DNA of 64,000 bases, from NCBI GenBank assembly GCA_030704615.1, contig CM060734.1:60530042-60594041 (forward strand), in the 5' to 3' direction. A program made the translations under genes and the position numbers. How positions within the stretch are numbered: the first letter of the stretch is position 1; each line of letters opens with the position of its first letter. Positions 30,920 through 38,545 of this stretch are shown here, piece after piece. The notes beneath the pieces were generated by a model that was given only the letters and a program-made list of their open reading frames with translations, did not search any database and was not told the DNA's origin. The DNA is from Takakia lepidozioides. Lineage: Eukaryota; Streptophyta; Takakiopsida; Takakiales; Takakiaceae.

Positions 30920-33826
30920 TTACTGTTTCCGAGTAGCAAACCTTTGTGAGTGAGCACCTTGTTGACGTTGAGAGTTTCGTGGCGGACTGTGTGTACGAGC
31001 CCGAGGTCTGTCTCTGGTTGACGGAGATGATTGATCACTACCTGGATAAGTGAGGCCCTCTGGAGGCTGATATCGAGGTAACCTTTCCGGCATAGGAGAC
31101 CCCCGTCGCTTCTTTTCTGCCATCTGAATTGCATAGTCTTCTCCCATGTCAAAAGAATTCTGTGAAGAAACAGTTGTATCAGAATCCTCATCACCTCTCA
31201 GATGTTTTAATTTTCGAACCTTTTGTGGAATCATCTGGGGCATACAATGCTGTCCTACCATGTCTGGAAGTTTGCATTTTACAACTTGGTGTAACCGCTG
31301 AACAGCAAAATTGGTGTAGACACTGAGCTCCTTGTCTGTCCAGGTGAGTGGGGTACCAATTACTGGTGCAGCGTGCAAGTACTTCCATGCCACATGTCCC
31401 TTATAGAAAATGTCATCAAGTCCAAATTTATGTGTTGACAAATGGTTGCAGGCTGCTTGAAACCATGAACGAATTTGAGAATCCTTTTGCATCATAACTT
31501 TTGGGTCATATAGGTACATATGAGGTGGCACCGAAGGTAATACCCAATGATCTCCACTGGAGTAACTTTGAAAGCGTGTTTGCATCTTTTGTTGCTCAAT
31601 GTGGTAACGTACCAGAAAACAAGCAGCGTAGTATAGCCCGCACCCCATGACAATACTTGCTATCTCCTTGGTCTTGGTATAAATGAGTCCATGTACAACC
31701 TGGAAAGCAACCAATTCCCTCAACATGGTACCTGCCTCGTGCCAGTATTGTGCAAAGTGATGATCTTCAATATGTCGATTGTTTGGAAGAACTTTAGTCC
31801 TAGTTGCCACTGGCAGCCAAATACGCATGATTTGGTAGTAATGTGCGAATGACTGCGGAGGACTAAATTCTTTCCAAGCCAAATCCAACATGATGGGAAT
31901 TTGGTTGAAGGGCATAAGCATAGCCCTGCTGTACTCCCTTGCAGCTGGAGTTTTAGGTAGGTTAAAAGCGGCATTGCCCCATACCTCCGGCTGTGGTGGC
32001 TGTGGTGTGGTTGTAGTAACCACAGGTTCAGCTACTGGTACACTGACCTGTTGTGGTGGTGGTGGTACTGGCTCCTGTATCATTGGCATCTCCTGCACCT
32101 CCTGTGAAGACTGAAAAGCCAAAGTTCTGGCTTGTAAATAAGAAGCCATTAGCTGTTCCTGAGGGATATAGACTCTTTGGTCGATGTTTGAAGTGAGGTC
32201 TTCCACTTGAGTCTGGAGTCCGTCTACATCCTCTTGTAACTCTGCTATCCTACTATAGACATTGTCTATAGTAGTTGTGGCAATGTTCTGCACCTGCAGC
32301 CTGAGCTCATTCATCTCGCTTTGGGTGAGCTTCTGTGGGGCTTTGCCCTCTACTGGGCCTTGTGCTAACCAGACCTGCATAAGGCTGTTATCCACCAAGC
32401 TGCTTGTGGTTCCCCTGAGAGTTTGCTCCTCTCTTAGCTTGTACAATTCCAACTGCTGTTGTAAAGCCTCCATGCGCTTCGCCTGTGGCTCAACCAATTG
32501 CGCATAAGCAGCAAGTAGATTATTGGCTTCCTTCCAAGCCTTGTTACTGACCGCGATTTCATTTCTATTGGCCACGATGGTTTGTTGCAACTCCACGATG
32601 TGTTTCTCTTGATCAGCTTCCATCTGCCTGTATTGCTTGAAAGTATCTTCATTGCGACAGATTGTATTCTTCATATCGACAATGAGCTTCATTTGCTCAA
32701 CATTCTCTTCTTCTGCCTTCGTACATTTTTCCGCTTGACTGTTTATTTCTTTTGTTGATTGGTCAAGCATAGTTGTAAATGTAGCACATTGTATCGCCAT
32801 CCTGTTATGCACTGTCTGCAACTCCGTATGTAGTGCATTCAGTTCTTGCAACTTGCTTTCATGCTGCACCTGCATTTGGTATAGCTGTTGCTTATGTGCT
32901 TCGTGCAACTGGTCTTGCGCGAGGCCTGCCTCAATCAATTGTTGCTTGGCCAATTGCAAAGCCATTTCTGTATTGCCCAAGTCCTGCTTCATCTTGAGAG
33001 TGACCTCTTCATCGACCTTGTTTGCACACTCAGTGGCAAGTCGAGCCTCAAACTCCTTCCTGAGTTCCTCTTTCAAGGCTGTCAATTGGGTAATTGGAAC
33101 ATGGGATTTGACATAAGTCCCCAACAAATTAAGTGTCCTGCCTATGGAACTCATCAGCATTGCCTGTTGAGGGTCATCATGGTGAGGTTGCTGCTGTTCC
33201 TCCTGATCTTCAACAGTATGATGTCTCACTAACCATTCAGGCCATTGTCCCACCGGATTTTCTTCCTGAACTACTTCATCTATCACCGGTGCTACAGTGT
33301 CATGACCTTCCGCCTGTGGTACCTCCGACACAGGTGTGTGTATTATATGCACCTCAGGATTTCCCTTGGGCAACTGTTGCACCTCTGGGATTTCTGTCTC
33401 CTTGACCAGACCAGAATATTCATAGAGAAGGTCCCCTTTCTCTATTTCTGCCACTATCTGTTCTGTAGTTGGAATATCTATCCCTTCACTTTCCAAATCA
33501 ATTATTTCGGGTTGAGCTGCATGGATAACTTGTGACCTTGTGACAAGTCGTTCAAGTGGCTGTGATGGTTGTGATGCAGAAGTAACTTCCTCCTCCCTCT
33601 CTGAAGGTCCTGCTTCCAGTAATAGCATTTGTCTGTGCTGCTGTGCCCCTTCCTGGCCATGAGCTTGGGAAACATTATCATGCGGAATCCGTGAAGCCAG
33701 TGGATCCGCCACTACAGTCTTTCCCCTTCTCTGCCTCTTAGTCTCGGGTTGTGCTGCTAGTCCACCCTCACTGTGTGAAGAGCCTTGCTCTTCCATTGCA
33801 GTTGTTTCTGGCTCAAACACTCCCAT
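30920..33826 (-). CDS. Extra ORF b of the gypsy element: long coiled-coil protein (968 residues)
   Basis: The frame itself is open from 34114, but the first Met after the preceding ORF ends is MGVFEPE at 33826, which I choose as the start. The N-terminus has a basic NLS-like stretch (ETKRQRRGKTV). Residues of roughly 250-520 form a long heptad-rich coiled coil (KEELRKEFEARLATECANKV, LQLAKQQLIEAGLAQDQLHE, and similar). A Pro/Val/Thr-rich linker follows, then a globular part with Trp/Tyr-rich segments (MLRELVAFQVVHGLIYTKTK, HKFGLDDIFYKGHVAWKYLH) and a basic Ser/Arg-rich end. It lies between pol and the 3' LTR, the place of env in some gypsy elements, but no signal peptide or transmembrane helix is visible. 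Structural or nucleic-acid-binding roles are possible; function is unknown. Confidence 0.7.
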   Translation of the reverse strand: MGVFEPETTAMEEQGSSHSEGGLAAQPETKRQRRGKTVVADPLASRIPHDNVSQAHGQEGAQQHRQMLLLEAGPSEREEEVTSASQPSQPLERLVTRSQVIHAAQPEIIDLESEGIDIPTTEQIVAEIEKGDLLYEYSGLVKETEIPEVQQLPKGNPEVHIIHTPVSEVPQAEGHDTVAPVIDEVVQEENPVGQWPEWLVRHHTVEDQEEQQQPHHDDPQQAMLMSSIGRTLNLLGTYVKSHVPITQLTALKEELRKEFEARLATECANKVDEEVTLKMKQDLGNTEMALQLAKQQLIEAGLAQDQLHEAHKQQLYQMQVQHESKLQELNALHTELQTVHNRMAIQCATFTTMLDQSTKEINSQAEKCTKAEEENVEQMKLIVDMKNTICRNEDTFKQYRQMEADQEKHIVELQQTIVANRNEIAVSNKAWKEANNLLAAYAQLVEPQAKRMEALQQQLELYKLREEQTLRGTTSSLVDNSLMQVWLAQGPVEGKAPQKLTQSEMNELRLQVQNIATTTIDNVYSRIAELQEDVDGLQTQVEDLTSNIDQRVYIPQEQLMASYLQARTLAFQSSQEVQEMPMIQEPVPPPPQQVSVPVAEPVVTTTTPQPPQPEVWGNAAFNLPKTPAAREYSRAMLMPFNQIPIMLDLAWKEFSPPQSFAHYYQIMRIWLPVATRTKVLPNNRHIEDHHFAQYWHEAGTMLRELVAFQVVHGLIYTKTKEIASIVMGCGLYYAACFLVRYHIEQQKMQTRFQSYSSGDHWVLPSVPPHMYLYDPKVMMQKDSQIRSWFQAACNHLSTHKFGLDDIFYKGHVAWKYLHAAPVIGTPLTWTDKELSVYTNFAVQRLHQVVKCKLPDMVGQHCMPQMIPQKVRKLKHLRGDEDSDTTVSSQNSFDMGEDYAIQMAEKKRRGSPMPERLPRYQPPEGLTYPGSDQSSPSTRDRPRARTHSPPRNSQRQQGAHSQRFATRKQ

Positions 33827-33867
33827 TTCCTTCCTTTCTTGTGCATTAAGTATGCCAGAATTAAGGA

Positions 33868-35247
33868 TTATTTGAGCAATGATTGGGCCAGACACATGAT
33901 AGGAGACTTTGCGGTAGTACCTTGTAATCTTTTCATCTCCTCTACTAGTGCGTTGTACATTATGTCCGCCCATTGTACCTCTTGTCCCTTCAGGCCTTTG
34001 AGTATTTCCTCTGTGAAGGATCTGCTCAAATATTGTTGGTTCTGTTTCAGGGCAATCAGAACGTTCAATACCTGGCCTATCTCTTTTAACCCTGGGTACA
34101 CAGCTTTGGTACAAGCATAACCCTGAGTTTTAAAGAAACTCCCTTCTTGGAATAAGTCCCCTATTTGCAGTCTTGCCCTGTGTTCCTCCACATGCACCTG
34201 ACCTGCTGGCAATCGAAACAATTGCTGGAGGTATAGGGGAGTAATCATTAATTCAACTCCCTTCACCGTTGTTGTTCCTGTCCTTGGCTCAAAGTTCTGC
34301 AAAAATTGTAACATGTACTGTCTATGGTGTAGTGTCCAATCTAGGCTTTGCAATCCTTCCAATCTCAGCTCCTCCAGTATCTTTATCGCCTGTGGGGTAG
34401 CCATCGTTTGTTTCTGCAGAATTGTGGTGCTCTTCACCCTGATTTCCTCCATTCCTCTCACTCTCTTCATTTTAGACTCACAGAACTGCTTTGGCTGTAA
34501 CAACTGCAGGAATGCCTGTAGTGCACAAAGCATAAACGTATGGTTGCCGCAGAAAGCTATGGGTAATTTCTTGTAAGCCTGCGGGGCTTGCAAGCATTGC
34601 TCAAGAGAAAAGCTCTGCTCTGTCCTTTCGTGTCTATGCCACTGCGTAAGTAATATTGCGAGCGTATAGTCTGTTAGTTCCTCCATAGTTTCCAAGTTAT
34701 AGCATTTATGGCCTGTCCTGTCGAGACGCCCGTTACTCAGAACGACGCCGCCTCTTGCGCTCAATTTCCCTCCATTTTCTTGATCCTTTCTCTGGTTTTC
34801 TATTGGCTGTATCCGCTGTGACTGGATTTTAAATTTTATCTTCTTTAGTGGACTTTCCCTCTTGGATAGTCCACTAGGATCACACATGTGACAAGAATTC
34901 GGCTTTTCTGTACTTGCCGTTCGTTCCGTTTCCCTTTTTCCGTACTCATTAATGGGCCTGGCTTTCATCCCTTTTGACGGCCGTTCTTGTCTTCTTTCTT
35001 TTTGACACCTGTCCTTGCACTTCATTGTCTGCTGTGTGTCGCGCCCTGACCTCCACGTGTCTATTTTTAAAGTAATTTCCGTTTCCTCTTCCGTCATCCA
35101 TTTTCCTGAAGTTATTATGTGTCCACTTGTCACTGATTCTATGGATGGTGTAACTTTAGTAGGCTGTGTTGAGCTGTGACAGGCTGTGTCATACTGTGTT
35201 ACGCTAGGCTGTGATGCACTGTGGTAAGTTGTGATAGGCTGTGACAC
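33868..35247 (-). CDS. Extra ORF a of the gypsy element (459 residues)
   Basis: The ORF starts in the minisatellite-derived segment (MSQPITTYHSASQ). A Lys/Arg/Glu-rich region follows, then a globular domain with LTDYTLAILLTQWHRHE, KLPIAFCGNHTFMLCALQAF, DWTLHHRQYMLQFLQNFEPR and LMITPLYLQQLFRLPAGQVH. It ends about 40 bases before the likely start of extra ORF b. The two frames differ by one base, and frame b is open across the overlap, so a -1 frameshift or a single-base error could join them into one protein of about 1430 residues. The FRLP---G segment recurs in the relic at 23.3-24.8 kb. No known domain is recognised. Confidence 0.6.
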   Translation of the reverse strand: MSQPITTYHSASQPSVTQYDTACHSSTQPTKVTPSIESVTSGHIITSGKWMTEEETEITLKIDTWRSGRDTQQTMKCKDRCQKERRQERPSKGMKARPINEYGKRETERTASTEKPNSCHMCDPSGLSKRESPLKKIKFKIQSQRIQPIENQRKDQENGGKLSARGGVVLSNGRLDRTGHKCYNLETMEELTDYTLAILLTQWHRHERTEQSFSLEQCLQAPQAYKKLPIAFCGNHTFMLCALQAFLQLLQPKQFCESKMKRVRGMEEIRVKSTTILQKQTMATPQAIKILEELRLEGLQSLDWTLHHRQYMLQFLQNFEPRTGTTTVKGVELMITPLYLQQLFRLPAGQVHVEEHRARLQIGDLFQEGSFFKTQGYACTKAVYPGLKEIGQVLNVLIALKQNQQYLSRSFTEEILKGLKGQEVQWADIMYNALVEEMKRLQGTTAKSPIMCLAQSLLK

Positions 35248-35415
35248 GCTGTGACACGCTGTGGTAGGTTGTGATAGGCTGTGTTGCGCCGTGCTGGGCT
35301 GTGATAGGCTGTGTTGCGCCTTGCTGGGCTGTGATAGGTTGTGTCACGTCGTGATGGGCTGTGATAGGCTGTGTTGCGCCTTGATGGGCTGTGATAGGCT
35401 GTGTCACGTTTGTTT
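35160..35415 (-). repeat. Internal CACAGC minisatellite at the pol/extra-ORF junction
   Basis: A roughly 30-bp period of GCTGTGATAGGCTGTGTTGC-type units on the plus strand. On the coding strand it is translated in frame as TAYHSPSRRN-like 10-residue repeats at the end of pol and the beginning of extra ORF a. The motif is the one found in the LTRs. Confidence 0.8.
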
Positions 35416-35869
35416 TGCCCACCCTGGTCATATATGCTGGGCCTAGCGACAAGTGTTCCATACTCCGTTCGTAACACTGGTGCAGCCCGTGACTGCTCTT
35501 GCGGTTCATATGCAAATCATGCTGCAGGGGTTTGTCATGGATACCACTGTACCCCTTCAACTTATTTGCATTGACTCTTCCCAGCATTTCTTTGTTAATG
35601 GTTTGTAACATGGCGGTGTTGTTATCATACATCTTTTGTATGACATAAGGTCCTTTCCACGGTGATTTAAGCTTAGAAGCTTGAATCTTTCCTTTCTTCT
35701 GCAACCATAGAACCAAATCCCCCGTCTTAAAAGTCTTTAACTTGCCTTCATCAAACTGTTCCTTTCGCTTCATCTGAATTCTGGTCATATTATCAGCTGC
35801 ATCAGCACGTACTTCTTCCACATGGTATAATTCATGTTTCCTGACCTTGATGGAGTCTTGCAATTCCAT
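35204..35869 (-). CDS. Integrase C-terminal segment (pol, third frame)
   Basis: After the preceding pol frame ends, this frame carries the integrase C-terminal part: MELQDSIKVRKHELYHVEEV, FKTGDLVLWLQKK, SKLKSPWKGPYVIQKMYDNN (GPY-type module). It ends in the repeat peptide encoded by the minisatellite. The join with the upstream frame (near 35855-35870) falls at a GGGGAAAG run, and the two frames overlap, so one inserted or deleted base splits what should be one protein. Confidence 0.85.
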   Translation of the reverse strand: MELQDSIKVRKHELYHVEEVRADAADNMTRIQMKRKEQFDEGKLKTFKTGDLVLWLQKKGKIQASKLKSPWKGPYVIQKMYDNNTAMLQTINKEMLGRVNANKLKGYSGIHDKPLQHDLHMNRKSSHGLHQCYERSMEHLSLGPAYMTRVGKTNVTQPITAHQGATQPITAHHDVTQPITAQQGATQPITAQHGATQPITTYHSVSQRVTAYHNLPQCITA

Positions 35870-37454
35870 TCTTTCCCCACTCCGTTCTCATGGTAGGTAA
35901 CAGGAATTCCACTGGAAGTAAGGCTTCCATACCATAAACTAATTGGAATGGTGTATACTTAGTGGTGACTTTATATGAAGTCCTGTATGACCATAAAGCT
36001 GTCAGCAGCTTTGTATCCCAATCCGTTCTGTTTGCATTGACTATCTTAGCCAAGATAGTACATAGTATTTTGTTGGTAGCCTCTGCCTGCCCATTACCCT
36101 GCGGGTAATATGTTGTACTCTTTCTATGCACAATCATAAACTCTTTAGTCAACAACTCAATGGTCTCATTCATGAAGTGACTTCCTTGATCACTGATAAA
36201 TTCTAAGGGACAGCCAAATCGTGTAAGTATGTTCTCGTACAGGAACCTTGCTGTGGACTTGGCTGTGTTGTCCCTCAAAGCTTTAGCTTCCACCCACTTT
36301 GTAGTATAATCAGTGGCTGTAATTATGTACCTGTTTCGTGTATTCTTGGATGGTGGATTAATTGGTCCAACAAAGTCTAGTCCCCATTTCTGAAATGGTT
36401 CCGTAGGCATTGTAGGATGCAAGGCCATCCTTCCAGATCTCTGCAAAGGTCCTAGCCTCTGACATTCATCACACTTCTGACAATACTCGTGTACATCTTT
36501 GAACAAAGTAGGCCACCAGTATCCTGCGAGTAGTATCTTTCTACTGGTAGTCTCTTCTCCAAAATGACCTCCAGCCACTCCTTTATGAACTTCCTCCAAG
36601 ACTTTATTTACTTCATGGTGGTACAAGCATCGTTTTAGTACTCCATCAGGTCCTAACTTATACATTCTGCTTCCTACCATAGTATAAGGTAAAGCTTTGA
36701 TAGCAATTCTCTTCCTCTGCTCCTTACCATAACTAGGTGGGCACTGACCATGAGCAAGGTAGTATCTGATTGGCCACTGCCAATCTAACCATTCATCTGC
36801 ACTTCCTTGCACCTCCATTACAAATAAACTCGCATCAGGTAACTGATCGTCCACTCCTGTGGCGGCCTCTCCTGTTGTTAGTCGTGACAAATGATCTGCC
36901 ACAAGATGCAAACGGCCAGGCTTGTAAATAACCTCGAACTCAAACTCATGCAAGATTATTAACCACCTCGCTATCCTTCCACTTATCAAAGGTTTGTTCA
37001 CCAGATATATCAGAGCCTGGTGATCCACATAAAACATAAACTTTCTTCCCAATAGGTAATGCCTGAATTTCTTGACTGCATAAATCATTGCCAATGCTTC
37101 TCTTTCCGTTGTGCTATAGTTCCTCTCAGCACTGTTCATCAACCGGCTAGCATAGTACACAGGTGAATCTATATTCCCTGTAACATTCTGGGCTAACACC
37201 GCACCCAACGCTTCTCCTGATGCATCGCAGTGAACATGAAATACTACATGCCAGTGAGGGTTAATCAGCACAGGTGTAGTTGTTACTGACAGTGTAAGTT
37301 CCTCAAACGCCTGTTGACATTCAGCTGTCCAGGCAAACACTGCATCTTTCTTCAGAAGCTTGCTCAATGGTGCTGCTATTTGTGCATACCTTTTGACAAA
37401 TCTTCTGTAATAACTGGTTTGCCCAAGGAATCTTCGTAGACTTTTAACATTCAC
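35832..37454 (-). CDS. RNase H and integrase (pol, second frame)
   Basis: 540 codons. The start (VNVKSLRRFLGQTSYYRRFV) is the end of the RT connection region. RNase H follows: FHVHCDASGEALGAVLAQ, ERNYSTTEREALAMIYAVKK, FYVDHQALIYL, ADHLSRL. Integrase follows with an H-H-C-C finger (HKGVAGGHFG ... CQKCDECQRLG) and the DDE core: GLDFVGPINP, FISDQGSHFMNE, YYPQGNGQAEATNK. It begins with GTG, not a real start. The frame is entered from the RT frame by one base at CCACCCCAG (37455-37465). In related elements RT, RNase H and integrase are one ORF, so this is probably an indel. Confidence 0.9.
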   Translation of the reverse strand: MNVKSLRRFLGQTSYYRRFVKRYAQIAAPLSKLLKKDAVFAWTAECQQAFEELTLSVTTTPVLINPHWHVVFHVHCDASGEALGAVLAQNVTGNIDSPVYYASRLMNSAERNYSTTEREALAMIYAVKKFRHYLLGRKFMFYVDHQALIYLVNKPLISGRIARWLIILHEFEFEVIYKPGRLHLVADHLSRLTTGEAATGVDDQLPDASLFVMEVQGSADEWLDWQWPIRYYLAHGQCPPSYGKEQRKRIAIKALPYTMVGSRMYKLGPDGVLKRCLYHHEVNKVLEEVHKGVAGGHFGEETTSRKILLAGYWWPTLFKDVHEYCQKCDECQRLGPLQRSGRMALHPTMPTEPFQKWGLDFVGPINPPSKNTRNRYIITATDYTTKWVEAKALRDNTAKSTARFLYENILTRFGCPLEFISDQGSHFMNETIELLTKEFMIVHRKSTTYYPQGNGQAEATNKILCTILAKIVNANRTDWDTKLLTALWSYRTSYKVTTKYTPFQLVYGMEALLPVEFLLPTMRTEWGKNGIARLHQGQET

Positions 37455-38545
37455 TGGGGTGGAGAGGCTTTAATGGACTCTGTCTTCCTGGGATCCACAA
37501 GGAGTCCCTTCTTACACACAATGTGTCCCAGAAGCACCCCTGAGTTCACACAGAAAGTACACTTCTCTGGATTCAGGCCCAGACCTCTCATCCTGCATCT
37601 GGCCAAACATAACTCCAATTTATGCAAGTGCTCACTCTTAGAGCTGTACACACTGAAATCATCCAAGAATACCTGCATGAAATCATCCAGATACTCATGA
37701 AAAGATTCACTTATCACTCTCTGAAAGGTCGCTGGTGCATTACAAAGTCCAAAGGGCATGACTTTGTATGCATAAGCCCCCCAGTCTGTGATGAAAGCTG
37801 TTTTCCCTTGGTCTTCTTCTGCCACTTGCACTTGATTATAACCACTGAAGCCATCCATGAATGAGTACATCTCATGGCCTGCCACAGTGTCTAATACTGC
37901 TTCTGTGAATGGCAAAGGGAAAGGATCTTTCTTCGTACAAGCATTCAGCTTCTTATAGTTCACACATACTCTTAGTTTGCCATTCTTCTTGGGAACTATA
38001 ACAATGGGTGACAACCAAGTTGTATACTCTATTGGGTATATAAACTTAGCCTCAGCCAACTTCTTTATCTCTTCTCCAACCTTCTGTGCGTAGTTGGGAT
38101 TCATTCTATACCTCGCCTGCTTGATTGGTACTGACCCTGGTTCCAGTTCAATCTTATGCTGACAGACTTCAGGTGGTATCCCTTTTAGATCCTCATAGCT
38201 CCAAGCAAATACATCTCTGTATTTGATGAACAAGCTTTTAGCTTCTTCGAAGAATTCCGGCTCCAAATCAGCTCCTACTTTCACCATCCTCGGTTCCTCC
38301 TGAGTTCCCACATTTACTTCTCTCACCTGCTCATCAGCTGTGATTGTCCAACCAGTCACCACTTCATCCTGTAAGCTCACAGTGGCTGGTTCTTCTAGGA
38401 TTTCCATCTCTCCCTCCTTTTCTTCATAGAAATGTGGTGGGTAACTGCTGGTTTCCTCTTCAATTGGTGTTGCCGACACTACACCACAGCAGATACCTCT
38501 TAAACAACTTAGGCCTTCCAGCGCATCTCTGCAACCTGCTCCCAC
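37451..38545 (-). CDS. Reverse transcriptase (pol, first frame)
   Basis: 364 residues. After an acidic linker come the RT blocks: FIYPIEYTTWLSPIVIVPKK, GKLRVCVNYKKLN, YSFMDGFSGYNQV, KVMPFGLCNAPATFQR and the catalytic FLDDFSVY (in place of YxDD), then LGLNPEKCTF and GVLLGHIV. The first 37 bases overlap the end of gag-protease. The frame offset is -1, which fits programmed -1 frameshifting between gag-pro and pol. The TGA at the end is probably due to loss of one C in a C4-5 run. Confidence 0.93.
   Translation of the reverse strand: MGAGCRDALEGLSCLRGICCGVVSATPIEEETSSYPPHFYEEKEGEMEILEEPATVSLQDEVVTGWTITADEQVREVNVGTQEEPRMVKVGADLEPEFFEEAKSLFIKYRDVFAWSYEDLKGIPPEVCQHKIELEPGSVPIKQARYRMNPNYAQKVGEEIKKLAEAKFIYPIEYTTWLSPIVIVPKKNGKLRVCVNYKKLNACTKKDPFPLPFTEAVLDTVAGHEMYSFMDGFSGYNQVQVAEEDQGKTAFITDWGAYAYKVMPFGLCNAPATFQRVISESFHEYLDDFMQVFLDDFSVYSSKSEHLHKLELCLARCRMRGLGLNPEKCTFCVNSGVLLGHIVCKKGLLVDPRKTESIKASPPQ

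Noticed and set aside
30605-30949. Plus-strand ORF with VSAVSAV repeats
   Set aside because: It is the antisense reading of the LTR minisatellite.
33868-34114. N-terminal 96 codons of the 1064-codon frame as real protein
   Set aside because: They overlap the well-supported extra ORF a in another frame; the composition looks like an out-of-frame shadow, so I start ORF b at 33826.
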